NCBI GenBank assembly: GCA_020638975.1
Contig: JACKHN010000004.1
Location: 186,001 to 250,000, forward strand
Direction of reading: 5' to 3'
From: Planctomycetaceae bacterium
GTDB lineage: Bacteria > Planctomycetota > Planctomycetia > Pirellulales > Pirellulaceae
Length of the DNA stretch: 64,000 nt
Shown: piece by piece, positions 62,031 through 64,000 of the stretch
How positions within the stretch are numbered: position 1 is the first letter of the stretch
Layout: each line of letters opens with the position of its first letter
Program-made: the position numbers and the translations under genes
Notes under the pieces: model-generated
Told to the model about the DNA's origin: nothing
What the model saw: the letters and a program-made list of their open reading frames with translations, nothing else
The model's database searches: none

Positions 62031-62963
62031 TCACAAACCGCGTGCTCGTACTGTTACAAACTTGTCATTCCGCAATGACATCTTGCTGTCCCATCGATAG
62101 GCACAAAGGCTCCCGCCTTTCGCAACGCTGTAATCGAGACAAGCCACGTTGGACGCAAGGTATGACGGACACTCGTCTCGCAACCAGTAGTGCCCAAAGA
62201 AGACGGGATCGGCGTCTGCTGGATATGGCGTCACAGATTCGATCAAAGACGCTGGAATCGCATCGGTTGGAAGACCGTCAGCTGTGGTAAGGGCATAGCT
62301 GGCGTAAGTCTCGTTCACTGGCGAGCTGAACCACTTGATCCGCATCGCATGTCGCTCGTTTCCGTCCTTATCACAGTATGACTTTCCTTCTGGAAGTCGC
62401 GCTTCCTTCCCTTTCAGCACGTCCTCGATTGCCTGATAGAGCGGTGTCCCCAGCTTGGTCGCTTGGCATAGGAACTCCGATGACACGCCACCGTGTTCGA
62501 CCAGCGCGGTCTGAATCACACCCATCTGGTCGGAATCCCAACAGGCGTGAACGACGCGGACGCCATCGAGGGTGAGCCACATAGGAAGTTGCCGAAACCA
62601 GTTCAGATACTCTCTCAGCTCATCGCCTGGAACCTGTTCGACGGTTGCAGAATGCTGCTTCGAGTTTTTAGGAGAGTGGTCGCGAAGGTATCTACTGGAA
62701 TCGCATGGGTCGGGCGTATGATATGCCAACGCATTAAACTCATGGTTTCCCATTACGGCCAACGCAGTACCAGCTTCGTGCATCGCCCGCACCAACTGCA
62801 ACGTTTCTCGAATCTTTGGGCCACGGTCAATGAAGTCGCCAACAAAAATGACCTTTCGACTCGGATGTCGATACACGCCGTTCACAAGTTCGTACTCGAG
62901 AAGCTTCAGTAACGCGATGAGCTCGTCAGCATGGCCGTGAATGTCACCTATGATGTCGTACAT
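62031..62963 (-). CDS. Metallophosphoesterase, PPP-type (ApaH/PrpA-like)
   Basis: A 310-residue phosphatase with all PPP-family metal motifs: MYDIIGDIHGHADELIALLK (DxH), VIFVGDFIDRGPKIRET (GDxxDRG), LAVMGNHEFNALAY (GNHE), RVVHACWDSDQMG and DADPVFFGHYWLRDE (GH). An unusual insert lies between GNHE and VVHA (about residues 80-140). Targets may be phosphoproteins or dinucleoside polyphosphates; sequence alone cannot decide. No signal peptide, and it stands alone. A decayed duplicate lies at 60840-61560. Confidence 0.93.
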   Translation of the reverse strand: MYDIIGDIHGHADELIALLKLLEYELVNGVYRHPSRKVIFVGDFIDRGPKIRETLQLVRAMHEAGTALAVMGNHEFNALAYHTPDPCDSSRYLRDHSPKNSKQHSATVEQVPGDELREYLNWFRQLPMWLTLDGVRVVHACWDSDQMGVIQTALVEHGGVSSEFLCQATKLGTPLYQAIEDVLKGKEARLPEGKSYCDKDGNERHAMRIKWFSSPVNETYASYALTTADGLPTDAIPASLIESVTPYPADADPVFFGHYWLRDECPSYLASNVACLDYSVAKGGSLCAYRWDSKMSLRNDKFVTVRARGL

Positions 62964-64000
62964 ATTCTAAGTTTCAGCACTTGCTCATCGGCTCAGATGA
63001 GCATCAGGGACACATGCGGCAATCAAACTTCTTCTGCGACGCCTCCGTAACGGCGTCCGCGACTCGCTGGCCTTGTTTCTGCCAATGATTCGAGTCACCG
63101 TCGTATTCATTTGGTTTGCATTCTCTGCCAGTCGTGGCGATTCGTGTTATACCAGATCAATTTGACTTCCGCTTCGCTAGATCATATGCCAGCGTACAAC
63201 GGATTAACATCTTCAACTTTGATTTTGTACTGACCAGAGTCCTGGCAAGGATGTCTTCTTTGGAGAATTTCGCCAACAGGAATTCGCCGTCTGTCACTTC
63301 GCTTCTGATGGCCACAGGATGAACGCCCGACAACCATCGACTAGAAACGATTCGCCGGGCACGATCAGAGTCTTAACGGGAGCGGTCGTTGTTGGGTCGT
63401 CAGCGGTGATCTGTTCGATGCTGTAAACAGCACTAGGCAACCAATTCGTGCCGAAGCGTCGGGTGCGACTTGGAGGAAGGCGATGCAACTGGCGGAGTGA
63501 GCCCGAACGAAGATGGTCCTGCCCTCCTGGCATATTATCTGGGTCTCATCTCGTTCCTGCGCTGCCTGAGGCTGTTGCTGGCGATACGCGATTTTGTGCT
63601 TTGCATCAAGGGTCTGAAGTAGCAACAGCAGAACCCAGCAATGAAGAGAAGCGTTCATGCCTGGACCGGAATCGTCATGAGGTGTTCTGATGACGCTGAT
63701 GTGGGCCGATACTTGGATATAGGGATTCATCGGATTGCTCGCCAATGCAAAGTCGCGATAAAAGTTCTTGCCGCCGTTTTACCGGGCATTTGATCGTTTG
63801 CATGCTGCGCTTCCCTTGAATTCGCGTTGGCTACTCGTAGTCGACCGCGACTTACGCACGGATTCTCGTTAAACTGGATGCAGTGGTTTTCGTGCGACTG
63901 AACTAGACTAATAGGGTCGAGAAATTGTCTCAGACGTTACACACGTTTGTTTCTGGTGTGGGAGTCATATTCTGCTTACTGCCGCTCCGTTCGCTCGCGG
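62964..64000. other. About 1 kb without a supportable gene
   Basis: Several short frames occur on both strands. The most protein-like is on the minus strand around 63295-63530 (SAVYSIEQITADDPTTTAPV, KTLIVPGESFLVDGCRAFIL), which may be the end of a decayed gene, but I recognise no family. The remainder shows nothing. Confidence 0.4.

Noticed and set aside
1..64000. CRISPR array or rRNA genes
   Set aside because: No regularly spaced direct repeats and no rRNA-like stretches were seen; the repeated sequences are isolated palindromes.

Overview
The window looks like chromosome from a planctomycete, probably of the Pirellulales type. The main evidence is several protein families that are largely a planctomycete hallmark: two PSD1-type proteins (DUF1587/1592/1588/1585 with a c-type haem motif), two DUF1552 proteins, a DUF1501 protein, a decayed PVC-type haem-binding protein, DUF1080 and Gfo/Idh/MocA proteins, and many palindromic intergenic repeats. 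This is inference from family content; no rRNA marker is present.

Layout. 1-6.9 kb: a large membrane-anchored beta-propeller-like protein cut by the window edge, then a PSD1 / small protein / DUF1552 module and a frameshifted PVC haem-protein gene. 7.0-8.3 kb: glgC. 8.4-17.7 kb: nitrate assimilation cluster: NNP-family nitrate transporter, divergent to a ferredoxin-DmsC fusion, a molybdopterin nitrate reductase and a NirB-NirD fusion. Two oppositely oriented sigma-54-like -24/-12 elements lie in the divergent gap. 17.7-29.2 kb: catabolic genes: D-aminoacylase, two Gfo/Idh/MocA oxidoreductases, a PHP-domain protein overlapping an MFS transporter, a GDSL-DUF1080 protein, and an amidohydrolase-membrane dipeptidase fusion. 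29.4-31.2 kb: a badly decayed DUF885 gene, then a tRNA-Leu(CAG) with an abnormal D-loop and a strong terminator. 31.4-33 kb: a right-handed beta-helix protein.

33-44.2 kb is a stress or dormancy-like group: aminoglycoside-phosphotransferase-like/ATPase, YbaK, Pcm, PolX-like HhH protein, two universal stress proteins, a CBS pair and a degenerate biotinyl-like membrane protein. It is broken up by mobile DNA: a truncated DDE transposase, inverted ~88-bp repeats, and an IS4-family element that split another gene and left a perfect 12-bp direct repeat. 44.3-52 kb: DUF1501, a beta-lactamase-DUF4185-like fusion, and a second DUF1552/PSD1 pair. 52.4-54.4 kb: an aldo/keto reductase and a truncated ISAzo13-like transposase with an A7 frameshift site.

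The most unusual locus is 54.6-60.4 kb: a subtilisin-like protease of the cyanobactin PatA/PatG type, a 68-residue peptide with a Cys-rich tail, a hairpin, and a TonB-dependent receptor, all on one strand. No YcaO/cyclodehydratase is visible nearby. It could be a minimal ribosomal-peptide system linked to an outer-membrane receptor. The right end holds a metallophosphatase, a decayed tandem copy of it, and about 1 kb with no gene I can support.
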